58,414 nt of DNA from Blastocatellia bacterium. GTDB taxonomy: Bacteria; Acidobacteriota; Blastocatellia; HR10; J050. The notes below the pieces were generated by a model. It made no database searches, was not told the origin of the DNA, and saw nothing but the letters and a program-made list of their open reading frames with translations. Positions 44,066 to 53,265 of this stretch are shown piece by piece. A program made the translations under genes and the position numbers. The DNA lies in assembly GCA_026985075.1 (NCBI GenBank), contig JALSQX010000052.1, forward strand, positions 74,979 through 133,392. The letters are read 5' to 3'. Position 1 is the first letter of the stretch. Every line of letters starts with the position of its first letter.

Positions 44066-44983
44066 TCACGCCCACGAGCGAACCGGGATGGGTTCGAAGA
44101 AGCTCGCTGGCGCTCGCTCCCCCCAGGAGAGTCGCCCCTCGCGCTTGTAGTCTTCGAACGTCCAGTGGATGGGCGGAGCATCCATATCCGGAATCCAATA
44201 CCCCTCCGAGTAAAATTCCAGTCGGTTCCCCGAGGGATCGCGAAGGTAAATGAACATCGAATTGGTCGCCTTATGGCGCCCGGGCCCGAATTCAATGCAG
44301 GCGGCCCACCCGGCATCGGCCACGACGTCGGCCACGTGAATGACCTGCAGGGCGTTGGCCACCCAGAATGAGACGTGTTGCATCCCCGGCTGGGGTTTAT
44401 GAACCAGGGCGATGTCATGGGAGCTGGAGGTTCGATGGAGCCAGGCGGCGAACATGCCGTCGCCGTTCTCGGCATCCACGTATTCGGAGAGATGCAATCC
44501 CATGGCCTGATAATATTTGACGCCGGCATCGACGTCGGGCGTGAACAGGGCGACGTGATCCAGCCACTGAGGAACCGCCCCGCGCCACAGGTGAGCCTTG
44601 CGAGCCAGACTCTCGACGCGCTCCATAGTGTAATAGAACTCCACCGGGTGACCGCAGAGATCGTGCACGCGCAGGGCTTCCCCCTGTCCCCGCTCTTCCC
44701 CGGCGGAGATCCATCGAGTGGGACGTCCCTCGCGGCGGAAGCGCCGTTCCAGCTCCCGCAGTGCCTCTGGGCGATCCACTCGCCAGCCGAAGTGAATGAG
44801 CTCGGGCCCTTCCGCCCGAGAGAGGATCAAGCTGTGATGATCGGTGTCCGAGACGCCCCGAAGATACAGGCGATCCGCCTCCCGGGCCGTCTCGACGAAT
44901 CCCAGTACATCGATATAGAAGGCCGCCGCCTCATCGAGATCCCGCACACCGAGTTCGGCGTGACCGATCTTCACTAAGTTCAT
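44066..44983 (-). CDS. extradiol ring-cleavage dioxygenase, VOC type (catechol 2,3-dioxygenase-like, copy 1)
   Basis: The 305-residue product has two glyoxalase/VOC modules. The second carries the type I extradiol Fe(II) triad His-His-Glu: LDHVALFTPDV, MQHVSFWVANAL and RLEFYSEGYW. The first module (KIGHAELGVRDLDEAAAFYIDVLGF) is the structural partner. The family cleaves catechols next to the hydroxyls with O2. The start at 44983 follows GAGGGAGG. Confidence 0.85.
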   Translation of the reverse strand: MNLVKIGHAELGVRDLDEAAAFYIDVLGFVETAREADRLYLRGVSDTDHHSLILSRAEGPELIHFGWRVDRPEALRELERRFRREGRPTRWISAGEERGQGEALRVHDLCGHPVEFYYTMERVESLARKAHLWRGAVPQWLDHVALFTPDVDAGVKYYQAMGLHLSEYVDAENGDGMFAAWLHRTSSSHDIALVHKPQPGMQHVSFWVANALQVIHVADVVADAGWAACIEFGPGRHKATNSMFIYLRDPSGNRLEFYSEGYWIPDMDAPPIHWTFEDYKREGRLSWGERAPASFFEPIPVRSWA

Positions 44984-45079
44984 GATGCACCTCCCTCACC
45001 GTATGGCCTTCCCGCCCCCGCGCGAATGACGTCTCCCCGAGATCCCCGTGTGGCAGGAGGACGGAATCCCGCGCGCGGC

Positions 45080-45949
45080 TCACGTGCCCTGACTGAAAAA
45101 GCTCTCCGGTGGAGGTCCTCCCCACATGCTCGTTCCGACTTTGAACGTGTTCTCATCCCAGGTCTTCGTCGGGTAATCATCCTCATCGTGAACGAGCGCC
45201 ATTTCGCTGGACAGTTCCAGGCGGTTGCCATCGTCGTCAAAGAAGTAGAGAAACGTGTTGTATCCGATACCATGCTTCCCCGGCCCATATTCGATGGTGT
45301 ATCCCCCATCGAATAATCGATTCGCCCCCCGGCGGAGATCGTCAAACGTTTGAACGAGGAAATTCAGGTGATGGAGTTTCCCCACCGGGCCCTTCAACAT
45401 GGCGATCACGTGGTGATCGACGTTGCAGCGGAGGAATGCCCCGATGAGATCCGGGCCCATGCGCACGTAATCGCTCACGGTGAATCCGAGACACTGCGTA
45501 TAAAAATCGATCCCTTTCTGGACATCGTCGACGAACAGAGCGAGATGATGAACGGCGAGGGGTTCGACGCCCTTGACCGAGAGCCCCGAACCCGCCGGTT
45601 CGATCGAATGAACGGCCTCGACGACATGGCCGAAGGGATCGGTGAACCGCAGCGTGCGACCCTGTCGGGGCATGTCCGTCCCCCATTCCGTAGCGACGCC
45701 ATGTTCCTGCAACCGCTTCTCCAGTTGGCCGAGGGCGTCCTCGGAGGCCACCTTCCAACAGTAGCGGTCCAGTCCCGGCGACGCCGCTCTCTTGATGACG
45801 AGATCATGGTGGGTGAGACCGCAACTGAGGTAGATGGTCTCCCCTTCCCGCCCCGTCTCTTGAAATCCAAGCGTGTCCACATAAAATCGGAGCGCCTTGT
45901 CCACGTCAGTGACTTTCACGGCCGCATAGCCGAGTCTGGAGACGAGCAT
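45080..45949 (-). CDS. extradiol ring-cleavage dioxygenase, VOC type (copy 2)
   Basis: The 289-residue product again has two VOC modules and an intact His-His-Glu triad in the second one: HHLALFVDDVQKGIDFYTQ, HHLNFLVQTFDDL and NRLELSSEM. It differs clearly from copy 1 in sequence, so it probably has another catechol as substrate or a different ring position. AAAGGAGGG precedes ATG 45949. Together with copy 1 and the acetaldehyde dehydrogenase it points to a meta-cleavage route. Confidence 0.85.
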   Translation of the reverse strand: MLVSRLGYAAVKVTDVDKALRFYVDTLGFQETGREGETIYLSCGLTHHDLVIKRAASPGLDRYCWKVASEDALGQLEKRLQEHGVATEWGTDMPRQGRTLRFTDPFGHVVEAVHSIEPAGSGLSVKGVEPLAVHHLALFVDDVQKGIDFYTQCLGFTVSDYVRMGPDLIGAFLRCNVDHHVIAMLKGPVGKLHHLNFLVQTFDDLRRGANRLFDGGYTIEYGPGKHGIGYNTFLYFFDDDGNRLELSSEMALVHDEDDYPTKTWDENTFKVGTSMWGGPPPESFFSQGT

Positions 45950-46012
45950 TGTATCACCCTCCTTTCACTGTGATGGTGCTTCGCTTCGACTCACTGTTCG
46001 CAGCGGGGAGGC

Positions 46013-46498
46013 TCACTCCGCTTCGGACTGGAGTTCCGCCCAGGTTTTCATCCCCGCGCTCTCCCGTCGATTGATGGGACCGATGGCATCGAGCAAACGG
46101 CTATTCTCGATGCCCAGCATGCGAACGGGTCGTTGCGGATCGAGATTGTAGTGTCGGTGCCACGTCCAAGGTGGCGTATAGATACAGTCATTCGGCCCCC
46201 ACTCGACCCGGCGCCCTTCGATCTCGGAATAGCCGCGCCCCTCGATGACGAAATGAACGCTCTCGTGATGATGCCGCTGCATATCCGAAGATCCGCCGGG
46301 CGGAATCTCCTGCAAAAAGATCTCGAACGTCCGCGTGGGGAGATCCAGGTAGAGGGCGATCTTGGAGAAATTCCCCGTCTGTTCGGGTCCCAACCAGTGC
46401 AGATCTTCTCCACGGGCCACCAGCACGTCGGTGCGCACCGGTCCGAAGTGTTTGGCCTGTTTGAGTTTCTCCATGAATGCTTTCAACTTGTCATCCAT
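46013..46498 (-). CDS. single-domain cupin protein
   Basis: The 161-residue protein has a cupin barrel with a full metal pattern: MQRHHHESVHFVIEGRGYSEIEG and PPWTWHRHYNLDP, where three His and a Glu could bind Fe or Mn. It begins MDDKLKAFMEKLKQAKHF; ATG 46498 is preferred because GTGAGGG is properly spaced, although ATG 46504 is in frame. It is inserted between the SDR and the dioxygenase genes, so a role in ring cleavage (for instance a gentisate-like or pathway-specific dioxygenase) is possible but not shown. Confidence 0.75.
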   Translation of the reverse strand: MDDKLKAFMEKLKQAKHFGPVRTDVLVARGEDLHWLGPEQTGNFSKIALYLDLPTRTFEIFLQEIPPGGSSDMQRHHHESVHFVIEGRGYSEIEGRRVEWGPNDCIYTPPWTWHRHYNLDPQRPVRMLGIENSRLLDAIGPINRRESAGMKTWAELQSEAE

Positions 46499-46513
46499 AG
46501 GCATCCCTCACAA

Positions 46514-47311
46514 TTACGCCGTGGGGGGAATTTCAATGTACCCCCCGTCGACATTCCAGACGGCTCCATGGACGAATCCCCCTTCAGGGGAGGCGAGGAA
46601 GGCCACCGCCTCAGCCATCTCCGATGGATGAGCGAACCGTCCCACCGGGGATTTGGCCATCTCCCGTTGGTAGAAGATCTCCTCATCGAGGCCCGCCTCG
46701 GCAGCTCGCTTGCGAAGCAATTGTTGCTGCCGCTCCGTCTCCACGTTGGCCACCAGGATGGCGTTGGCCGTGATGCCGTCATGACCGACTTCATTGACCA
46801 GCGAACGGGCCAGGGCCACGACGGCCGAGCGCATGACATTGGATAAACAGAGATCGGGTATGGGGCGGACGACCGAAGCCGAGGCCATGTAGATCAATCG
46901 CCCCCACTTCCGCTCGCGCATGGCGGGCAGAACTTCTTGAGTTAACACCACGGCGCTCATCACGATGAGGTCGAACGCCTGGCGCCAGTCGGCCACCGAG
47001 AGTTCGGAGAAGAGCCCCGGACGCGGCGGCCCGGAATTGTAGACCAGAATATCGGGCGGTCCCAGCTCGGCGGCGACATCGCGGGCGAATTGGGCGACCG
47101 ATTCCGAACGGCTCAGGTCCACGGCGCGGGAGAAGACGCGAACGCCGGTTCGCTCGGCAATCTCCCGGGCGCTCTGCTGGATCGCTCGAGGATCCCGCGA
47201 ACAGATGGCCACGTCGGCGCCCGACATGGCCAACTTGAGAGCGATGGCCTTGCCGATGCCCCGACTGGATGCCGTCACGATGGCGACTTTCCGGCTCAAA
47301 TCGACGTTCAT
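46514..47311 (-). CDS. short-chain dehydrogenase/reductase with altered active site
   Basis: The 265-residue SDR has the NAD(P) motif VTASSRGIGKA and the NSG motif (VYNSGPP). The catalytic Tyr-x-x-x-Lys is replaced: the aligned stretch reads LCLSNVMRSAVVAL, so Ser takes the Tyr place and Arg the Lys place. The C-terminal NVDGGY is normal. Such variants are known in some SDR subfamilies and may be non-oxidoreductases or use another acid. It starts at ATG 47311, 10 nt after the HpaB stop, and is probably co-translated with it. Confidence 0.8.
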   Translation of the reverse strand: MNVDLSRKVAIVTASSRGIGKAIALKLAMSGADVAICSRDPRAIQQSAREIAERTGVRVFSRAVDLSRSESVAQFARDVAAELGPPDILVYNSGPPRPGLFSELSVADWRQAFDLIVMSAVVLTQEVLPAMRERKWGRLIYMASASVVRPIPDLCLSNVMRSAVVALARSLVNEVGHDGITANAILVANVETERQQQLLRKRAAEAGLDEEIFYQREMAKSPVGRFAHPSEMAEAVAFLASPEGGFVHGAVWNVDGGYIEIPPTA

Positions 47312-47321
47312 CACTCTTGCC

Positions 47322-48824
47322 TCAACGACCCGCCGGCTGCTCTCGCACGAACGCTTCGTCGGCCCGCTTCAGAGCCTCCAGCGTATCGTCGACATCATAA
47401 CTCTCCAACAGTTTTTTGGCGAGGTTCACGGCTTCGGTTTTGTCATATAGCCGGTACTGCGTGATGATGCGCAGATAGAAAGGATCGCCCGCATAAAATC
47501 GTTCGTACAACTCGTGTCGCCCTCCGAAATCGGAGACGGCCAGATCGGCGGCCGCCTTGAACAATTTGATTTTCTCTTCGGCCGAGATGGACGCCCCGCG
47601 ATAGTACTTCCTCACATCATCGGCGATGGGACTGTCAAACACGGTCACCGAGGCCGGCTGGTACATGAGCCCTCCGGCCAGGAGCAATTGCATGATTTCC
47701 CGAACGCGCGGATACCACCGATTCCCCGAATTGCGAATAGCCAACAGGGGAGTGACGTTGGGCACATAGGTCCCATCGGGCAGCACCTCGGCGGTCGCTT
47801 CGGAGGCGATGATCCCCGCCCTCACCAATTCGATGTACGTGGTGATTTCCCCGATCATATCCTGGACGTTGGGGAATTGGCTGATTTGAATGGCGTCGGC
47901 ACAGAGCACGGTCAGCCCGAGCATGAACTGGAGCTTGGAGAGCAACCGGATCGATGTCTGGTGACCGGTGAACGCGTTGGAGTTGACCTGCCAGATATTG
48001 TTGACCCGCTCCGGATCCTGATTGATGAACACGCGCTCCCAGGGAACGAGCACATCGTCGAACACGACGATGGCGTCCATCTCATCGAACTGGGAGGCCA
48101 GGGGATGATCGTACACGCTCGGTTTGGTGTACGGTTCGCGACAGATCAACCGCACGCCGGGAGCACTCATGGGAACGGCAAAGGCGATGGCATAGCGCGC
48201 ATCTTCGGCGGTATGGCGACCGAACGGCCAGACGAGCATCTCATCGGCGTAGGGCCCGGCGGTGGCCAGCATCTTCGCTCCGCGCACGATGAGCCCCTTG
48301 TCCGTCTCCCGGACCACGCCGACGTAGGTGAACGGATCGGGCTGTTCGGCCGGCGACTTGGACCGATCGACCTGGGGGTTGATCAACACGTGCGTCAAGA
48401 AGAGATCGTGCTCCCTGACGAATTCATAGTAACGGCGCACGTTCTCGGCGTACTCCCCGAAGAAATCGGCGCGGATGGCCCAGGCGGTCAGCATGGCGCT
48501 GATGAAATCCGTCGTCCGTCCCATGATGCCGAACGTCTCGTCGGCCCAGGTCTTATGCATCCGCCGCCGCTTCACCAGATCGTCGCGCGACTTGGGGATG
48601 AGAAAGGACGTACCCACCAGGTCCCCGGTCGATGGGGAGCGATAGGTCATGAACTCTTGCAACTGAGGATCGTGTTGGAGATCGTAAAGCCGCGCCACGG
48701 CGCGAACCGCCGGAGCCAGGGCCGGATGAGTGGTGACATCCTCGACGCGCTCATTGCCGATCCACGTTTCCGGCATTGACTGCTTCAAGTTTTCAATGTA
48801 TTGTGCTCCCGTTCGAACTGGCAT
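47322..48824 (-). CDS. 4-hydroxyphenylacetate 3-monooxygenase-type oxygenase (HpaB family)
   Basis: The 500-residue product has the HpaB/PvcC architecture: N-terminal RTGAQYIENLKQS, 'HPALAPAVRAVARLYDL', 'TFGIMGRTTDFISAMLTAW', and the flavin-binding part with 'LTHVLINPQVDRSKSPAEQPDPFTYVGVVRETDKGLIVRGAKMLATAGPYADEML', which contains the FADH2-contact region. These enzymes ortho-hydroxylate phenols using FADH2 from a separate reductase, converting 4-hydroxyphenylacetate or chlorophenols to catechols. The flavin reductase at 57687-58169 could supply it. AAGGAGGG precedes ATG 48824. The exact phenol is not known. Confidence 0.88.
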   Translation of the reverse strand: MPVRTGAQYIENLKQSMPETWIGNERVEDVTTHPALAPAVRAVARLYDLQHDPQLQEFMTYRSPSTGDLVGTSFLIPKSRDDLVKRRRMHKTWADETFGIMGRTTDFISAMLTAWAIRADFFGEYAENVRRYYEFVREHDLFLTHVLINPQVDRSKSPAEQPDPFTYVGVVRETDKGLIVRGAKMLATAGPYADEMLVWPFGRHTAEDARYAIAFAVPMSAPGVRLICREPYTKPSVYDHPLASQFDEMDAIVVFDDVLVPWERVFINQDPERVNNIWQVNSNAFTGHQTSIRLLSKLQFMLGLTVLCADAIQISQFPNVQDMIGEITTYIELVRAGIIASEATAEVLPDGTYVPNVTPLLAIRNSGNRWYPRVREIMQLLLAGGLMYQPASVTVFDSPIADDVRKYYRGASISAEEKIKLFKAAADLAVSDFGGRHELYERFYAGDPFYLRIITQYRLYDKTEAVNLAKKLLESYDVDDTLEALKRADEAFVREQPAGR

Positions 48825-48863
48825 AATGAGCCCTCCTTATCGCGAATAGGTTCAACCTCGGGG

Positions 48864-48900
48864 GCGGTGAGCGATTGAGGCGAGCCACGTTCCTCACCGC
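48864..48900 (-). other. long-loop hairpin between hydrolase and HpaB genes
   Basis: GCGGTGAG (48864-48871) and CTCACCGC (48893-48900) pair perfectly around 21 nt. It lies in the 224-nt spacer and may attenuate or stabilise the HpaB transcript. No U run is present. Confidence 0.3.
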
Positions 48901-49048
48901 TCAACGCCTCCGTCCACCTCTCACTCGACATCCCGAACGAACCTGAAGAACGCTGGCGAGGACGCCTCGGCGCCCATCCGCTGTCGCCGGAGAATGCTTC
49001 TGACGCTCTGCTCCTGGACGCGCATCGCTCTCCCGCTCGCTTCGCTCT

Positions 49049-49903
49049 TCATTTCAATAAGAAATCCAGCACTACGCGATTGAACTCTTCCGGCTTCTCG
49101 AACTGAGGCCAGTGCCCGCACTCGTCGATGACGACGAATTGGGAATTGGGGATGTGCTCCTGAGCGGCCTTCCCCACCTCGATGGGCGCCGTAGGATCGT
49201 GGGACGTCCAGAGGACGAGCGTCGGATGCTGGATGCGGGAGAGACGCTCGGGCGTGAGAATGTACTTTTGGCGAATCTCCATCTCCTGGAGGCAGAGCAC
49301 GTGTTCCATAGCCCGAACCATCCCGGGCTGTGAATAGATGCGATAGCGGATCTCAACCATCTCGTCGGTCATCTTCTTGGGGTCATACATTAACCATTCC
49401 AATCGCTTGCGCACCGTCTCGGTGCTGACGTTCTTGACGGCTTCCAGCGTGGAATTCTTGACCTTGGCCATGACTTCCGGATTGGACCGAAAACCGCCCG
49501 CCGTGTTCAGGATGAGCTTCTCCACGCGCTCAGGGTACTCCAGAGCGAACCAGGCGGCGATCCACGCTCCCATCGATTCGCCTTGGATATGCGCCCGCTC
49601 GAGACCGGCCGCGTCCATGAAGTCTCGCAAGTGCTGCGCATACACGGGGAGGGTATAATCTTTGTCGGGCTTATCGGTGAAGCCGTGCCCGATCATGTCG
49701 ATGGCATAGACGCGGAAATGCTCGCCGAGCCCACGGAAATTGCGGATATAGGTCTCGGCGTGACCGCCCGTCCCATGGAGCATGATGAGAGGGAAGCCGC
49801 GTCCCGATTCCAAACAGCGCGTGCGAATACCTCCGGCGTCGTAGTACGTTTGCGCGATATCCAATCCCAAAACATCGACCCAGCACGTTGATTCTTTCAT
49901 CAT
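49049..49903 (-). CDS. alpha/beta hydrolase, meta-cleavage product hydrolase type
   Basis: The 284-residue product has HGTGGHAETYIRNFRGLG (oxyanion loop at 43-47), the elbow GESMG with Ser110, an acid in WTSHDPTAPI (about 235) and His in ECGHWPQFEKPEEF (about 263). The lid and spacing resemble BphD/DmpD/XylF hydrolases that cut carbon-carbon bonds of 2-hydroxymuconic semialdehyde products. It begins with ATG 49903 behind GGAGGAAG. It lies between the alcohol dehydrogenase and HpaB genes, consistent with the meta pathway. Confidence 0.85.
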   Translation of the reverse strand: MMKESTCWVDVLGLDIAQTYYDAGGIRTRCLESGRGFPLIMLHGTGGHAETYIRNFRGLGEHFRVYAIDMIGHGFTDKPDKDYTLPVYAQHLRDFMDAAGLERAHIQGESMGAWIAAWFALEYPERVEKLILNTAGGFRSNPEVMAKVKNSTLEAVKNVSTETVRKRLEWLMYDPKKMTDEMVEIRYRIYSQPGMVRAMEHVLCLQEMEIRQKYILTPERLSRIQHPTLVLWTSHDPTAPIEVGKAAQEHIPNSQFVVIDECGHWPQFEKPEEFNRVVLDFLLK

Positions 49904-49942
49904 CCTCTTCCTCCCTCAGATGGTCCTCATCCGTGATGTCGG

Positions 49943-50968
49943 TCAACGATGAATGTGGATGACGACGGCAGTGGGCGTTTCCGTATCCATCAATTGAAAG
50001 CCACGATCGATTTCCGAGAAGGAGAGCCGATGGCTCACCAGGGGAGCGATGGCGAGTTTCCCTTGACGATAGATCTGGAGTAAGTCCTGCATATCCGACT
50101 GTCGAGCCAGAAAAGCGCCACGAACGATGATCTCTTCGAAGATGAGTTTCTCCAACACGGCCTCCAACGGTTTCATGCGGGTCGCCTGTCCGACCAAGCA
50201 TAATCGCCCGCGACGCCGGGTGGCCAACAAAGCTCGCCCGATGAGGTCAGCGTCGGCACTATAGTCGAGCACGACATCCCAGCCGCGTCCCTCGGTGCGC
50301 TGTTTCCCGGCCTCCATCAGATCGTCCACTCCCACTTTCAACACGCCATCAGCGCCGTGCGCTTCGGCCTGCTTCAGCCGTCGCTCGTCCGCGTCGGCGA
50401 CGACGGCTACACCGCCAGCCAGATGCACCAGTTGAATGGACGCCAGCCCCCAGAGGATACCTCCCAGGATGAGGACGACCTCGCCGGGCTTGATCTCGGC
50501 GTCCATGAAAGCGCGATAAGGGGTGCCGAACCCGCAGGTGAGCAAGCTCGCTTCTTCGCCGCTCATGCCTTCGGGCAATCGCTCCAGCGCTCGCTCGGGG
50601 ATGGCCACCTGCTCGGCGAATCCTCCTTGACGCGTGAGTCCGAGCACCTGCCAATGCGCACAGATGTTATCGTACCCGTGACGACAGTAGTAACAATCGC
50701 CACAACTGATGGCGAAGTTGGACAACACGCGATCGCCGACGCTCACCTTGGTCACGGCTTCCCCGACCGCGGCGACGCGTCCGGCGAGCTGATGCCCGAG
50801 GACGATGGGCAATTGGAGAGGCCAATCGCCCCGCCAGGCATGCCAGTCGGTGTTGCAGATGGAGCACACGTCCGGTTCGACGAGCACATCGGTGGGACCG
50901 AGCTGGGGATCGGGCACCGTCTTCAACGCTAATGGCTGCTTGAAGGCCTCCAATTCCGCGATCTTCAT
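49943..50968 (-). CDS. zinc-dependent medium-chain alcohol dehydrogenase
   Basis: The 341-residue product has the MDR zinc ligands: Cys38 in SICNTDWH, His59 in GHQLAG and the structural four-Cys loop (CGDCYYCRHGYDNIC). The NAD domain shows LGGILWGLASIQ. The usual GHE is GHQ, which could soften the catalytic zinc environment. It follows the dihydrodiol-dehydrogenase-like SDR by 12 nt and would oxidise an alcohol or hydroxymethyl intermediate, for example a benzylic alcohol. The substrate is inferred only. Confidence 0.85.
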   Translation of the reverse strand: MKIAELEAFKQPLALKTVPDPQLGPTDVLVEPDVCSICNTDWHAWRGDWPLQLPIVLGHQLAGRVAAVGEAVTKVSVGDRVLSNFAISCGDCYYCRHGYDNICAHWQVLGLTRQGGFAEQVAIPERALERLPEGMSGEEASLLTCGFGTPYRAFMDAEIKPGEVVLILGGILWGLASIQLVHLAGGVAVVADADERRLKQAEAHGADGVLKVGVDDLMEAGKQRTEGRGWDVVLDYSADADLIGRALLATRRRGRLCLVGQATRMKPLEAVLEKLIFEEIIVRGAFLARQSDMQDLLQIYRQGKLAIAPLVSHRLSFSEIDRGFQLMDTETPTAVVIHIHR

Positions 50969-50980
50969 CGTCTCATTCCC

Positions 50981-51793
50981 TCACTCTTGTTGTTCGGGCG
51001 GTTGGAATCCCCGTACGCTGTAACCGCCATCGACGAGGAGGATCTGCCCGGTGATATGAGAGGCGGCCTCCGAGGCGAGGAAGGCGATGGCCCCGGCGAC
51101 CTCCTCGGGCTGACCCGCCTTTTGCAACGGCGTCGTGGCTTTGATGAACTCGATGACCTGAGGATCATCAAACAACGAACGATCATCACCGTAGGGCTGT
51201 CCCAGCTTGATGGCATTCCGGAGATCCGTGATCGTCCCTCCCGGGGCAACGCCGTTGACGCGAACGCCGAAGCTGGCCACCTCGAAGGCCAACTCGCGAA
51301 TGAGTCCCACGACGCCATGCTTGGCCACCGTGTAGGCCAGCCCCCCTTGCTGAGGGAAGAATCCGGCCGTGGACGCCGTCATGACGATGTTGCCCTTGGT
51401 CTTGATGAGCTCCGGCAACGCCGCCTTACACGCCAGGAAGTACCCCTTCAAATTGGTTCGCAGGACGCGATCCCATAGCTCTTCGGTCGTGTCCACGAGC
51501 GGCGTGAAGCCATCGAACACGCCGGCGTTGGCTACCAGAATATCCACTCGACCGAAGGCATCGCACGCCTGCTGCACCATTCGTTGATTATCCTCGGCCT
51601 TGCCGGCATCCATGTGTACGGCGATAGCCGATGCCCCATCGAGTTGCTCGATGGCGGCTTGGGCCGCTTCCTGGTTGCGATCGGCGATGACGACCTTGGC
51701 GCCAGAAGCGGCGAAGAGCTTAGCCGTCGCCAGACCAATGCCGGCGGCTCCTCCGGTGATGATGGACACTTTGCCATCCAGACTGATGTTCAT
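50981..51793 (-). CDS. short-chain dehydrogenase, cis-dihydrodiol/biphenyl-diol dehydrogenase-like
   Basis: The 270-residue SDR has TGGAAGIGLA, NAGVFDG and a complete active site (Ser in TASTAGF, Tyr and Lys in YTVAKHGVVGL). The segment AKHGVVGLIRELAFEVASFGVRVNGVAPGGTITDLRN resembles BphB/BnzE, which oxidise cis-dihydrodiols to catechols. Its ATG overlaps the hydroxylase alpha stop by 4 nt, so they are translationally coupled. As a monooxygenase would not make dihydrodiols, the true substrate may be another ring alcohol. Confidence 0.85.
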   Translation of the reverse strand: MNISLDGKVSIITGGAAGIGLATAKLFAASGAKVVIADRNQEAAQAAIEQLDGASAIAVHMDAGKAEDNQRMVQQACDAFGRVDILVANAGVFDGFTPLVDTTEELWDRVLRTNLKGYFLACKAALPELIKTKGNIVMTASTAGFFPQQGGLAYTVAKHGVVGLIRELAFEVASFGVRVNGVAPGGTITDLRNAIKLGQPYGDDRSLFDDPQVIEFIKATTPLQKAGQPEEVAGAIAFLASEAASHITGQILLVDGGYSVRGFQPPEQQE

Positions 51794-53244
51794 TCCAGTA
51801 ACCTCCCTTCATCATCCTCGGCCATATACCCGCCAGTGGCAATCACCGATTCGGGAATCCCCATCCAGTCTTGAACCTCCCGCAAGCTCTTGCCGGCGGC
51901 GAACTCGGCGGCGATACGATCGCCGATATTGGGAGCCAGATAGATGTCCGGATCGTGCTCGAAGATCAACTTACACGGTTCCGAGCAAAAATGATATTCC
52001 TTCCCCTGATAGGTGCTCGAATGAATCTTGGGCTCATGATAGCTGGGGAAGACGCAGGGAAGCTGGCACACCTGGCAAATGGTGGGGACGCCCTGAGCAT
52101 TCTTCATGTCGCCAGCGGCGACTTCGTCCCACCATCGGCCGTAGAGCGATTCCCAATGGGGGTACTTGGTCGTCAACCACTGGCGATCTCGCCGGGTGAC
52201 GCGAGGCACCTTGATGAAGCTGAGATATTTGTAAGCGAACAACACCTGCCACAGCCCGTGAGTGAAATACTCCACATCCTCGAGAATGGCGTCGAGGAAG
52301 GCGATCGGCTTCAGCCCGCGTTGCTGGAGTTCCTTCTCCACGCCGCGATAGAACTGGACCAAGTACCGATAGACGTACTCCTTGAAGCTGGAACTCTTGT
52401 TGGTGTTGTAGACATCGGCGCTGAAGGCGACGGCCGGCGCCAGCGCCCGATAGCCGCGCCAGATCCACTTGTTGTTCCACCAGTTGATGGTCTCTTTATC
52501 GGCGTCGCTCACCAGATCGAGCACATACCGGAAGGTGTTATATCCCAGCGCCATGTGACGCGTCTCGTCCGATTGCACCGACATGAACGTCTGAGCCGTG
52601 CTGAAGTCATTGGCTCGGGTCACGCTCTCGGGCAAGGCGGCAAAAATGGTGTTGGAGATCCCGACTTCGATGTGAAAGGAGAGCGCCAGGAGCGTCTGCA
52701 AGGGATCGACCTTGGCCAACGCGCACACTTCTTCGAAATAGCTCCGAAACACCTGGATGGTCCATCCGTTTTTCCAATGACGATCCAGGTAGATGATATG
52801 ATCGGGATGGCCCTCGGCGAGTTTGAGCGCCGTCTTTCGCTCGATGGCCGCATGTCGAATTTCATCGATCACCTGCGCCATGGTCGCCAACTTGATACTG
52901 CTGCCCGGGATATGGCGAACGAATCGACCGAAGGAGAGCGAGATACTGTATTCGGCCGGGGATAACGCGGCGTAGACCAATCGACTGAACTCGTGCCACC
53001 GATGATCGATCTTTCGATTGAGTCCGAATCGACTCAACAGATCGAGACCGTTCCACAGAACCTGTTGCTTCTCGGCCTGCACTCTCATGTAATTATCGAA
53101 CACGAGCTCAAAGGGATCTGTGAATCGCTCCCAATCGGTCTTCATCGGTGATCGTGCCTGGTAGAACACGTCCGGCGACTGATACCGCGGAGTCCAGGCG
53201 AAAGCCTCTTTGATCTCCTCATAGCGACCCGGTGTTTCTGACAT
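51790..53244 (-). CDS. soluble diiron monooxygenase hydroxylase, alpha (catalytic) subunit; phenol hydroxylase DmpN-like
   Basis: The 484-residue product carries all six diiron ligands with toluene-monooxygenase spacing: E98, E128-x-x-H131, E193 and E227-x-x-H230. A C-terminal YHS domain (CQVCQLPC ... YHFCSEPCKLIFEHDPDIYL, about 395-450) is also seen in phenol hydroxylase alpha subunits. It would hydroxylate an aromatic ring with O2. ATG 53244 has GGGAGG upstream; a TTG at 53265 is possible. The gene follows the effector gene by 21 nt and precedes the SDR by a 4-nt overlap. A gamma subunit (DmpO) is missing from the cluster. Confidence 0.9.
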   Translation of the reverse strand: MSETPGRYEEIKEAFAWTPRYQSPDVFYQARSPMKTDWERFTDPFELVFDNYMRVQAEKQQVLWNGLDLLSRFGLNRKIDHRWHEFSRLVYAALSPAEYSISLSFGRFVRHIPGSSIKLATMAQVIDEIRHAAIERKTALKLAEGHPDHIIYLDRHWKNGWTIQVFRSYFEEVCALAKVDPLQTLLALSFHIEVGISNTIFAALPESVTRANDFSTAQTFMSVQSDETRHMALGYNTFRYVLDLVSDADKETINWWNNKWIWRGYRALAPAVAFSADVYNTNKSSSFKEYVYRYLVQFYRGVEKELQQRGLKPIAFLDAILEDVEYFTHGLWQVLFAYKYLSFIKVPRVTRRDRQWLTTKYPHWESLYGRWWDEVAAGDMKNAQGVPTICQVCQLPCVFPSYHEPKIHSSTYQGKEYHFCSEPCKLIFEHDPDIYLAPNIGDRIAAEFAAGKSLREVQDWMGIPESVIATGGYMAEDDEGRLLE

Positions 53245-53265
53245 GATCGCATCCTCCCTGCTCAA

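Noticed and set aside
44014-44529. N-terminal extension of the reductase frame
   Set aside because: It overlaps the VOC dioxygenase in another frame and gives a Trp/Pro/Ser-rich sequence; the ferredoxin domain starts at 44013.
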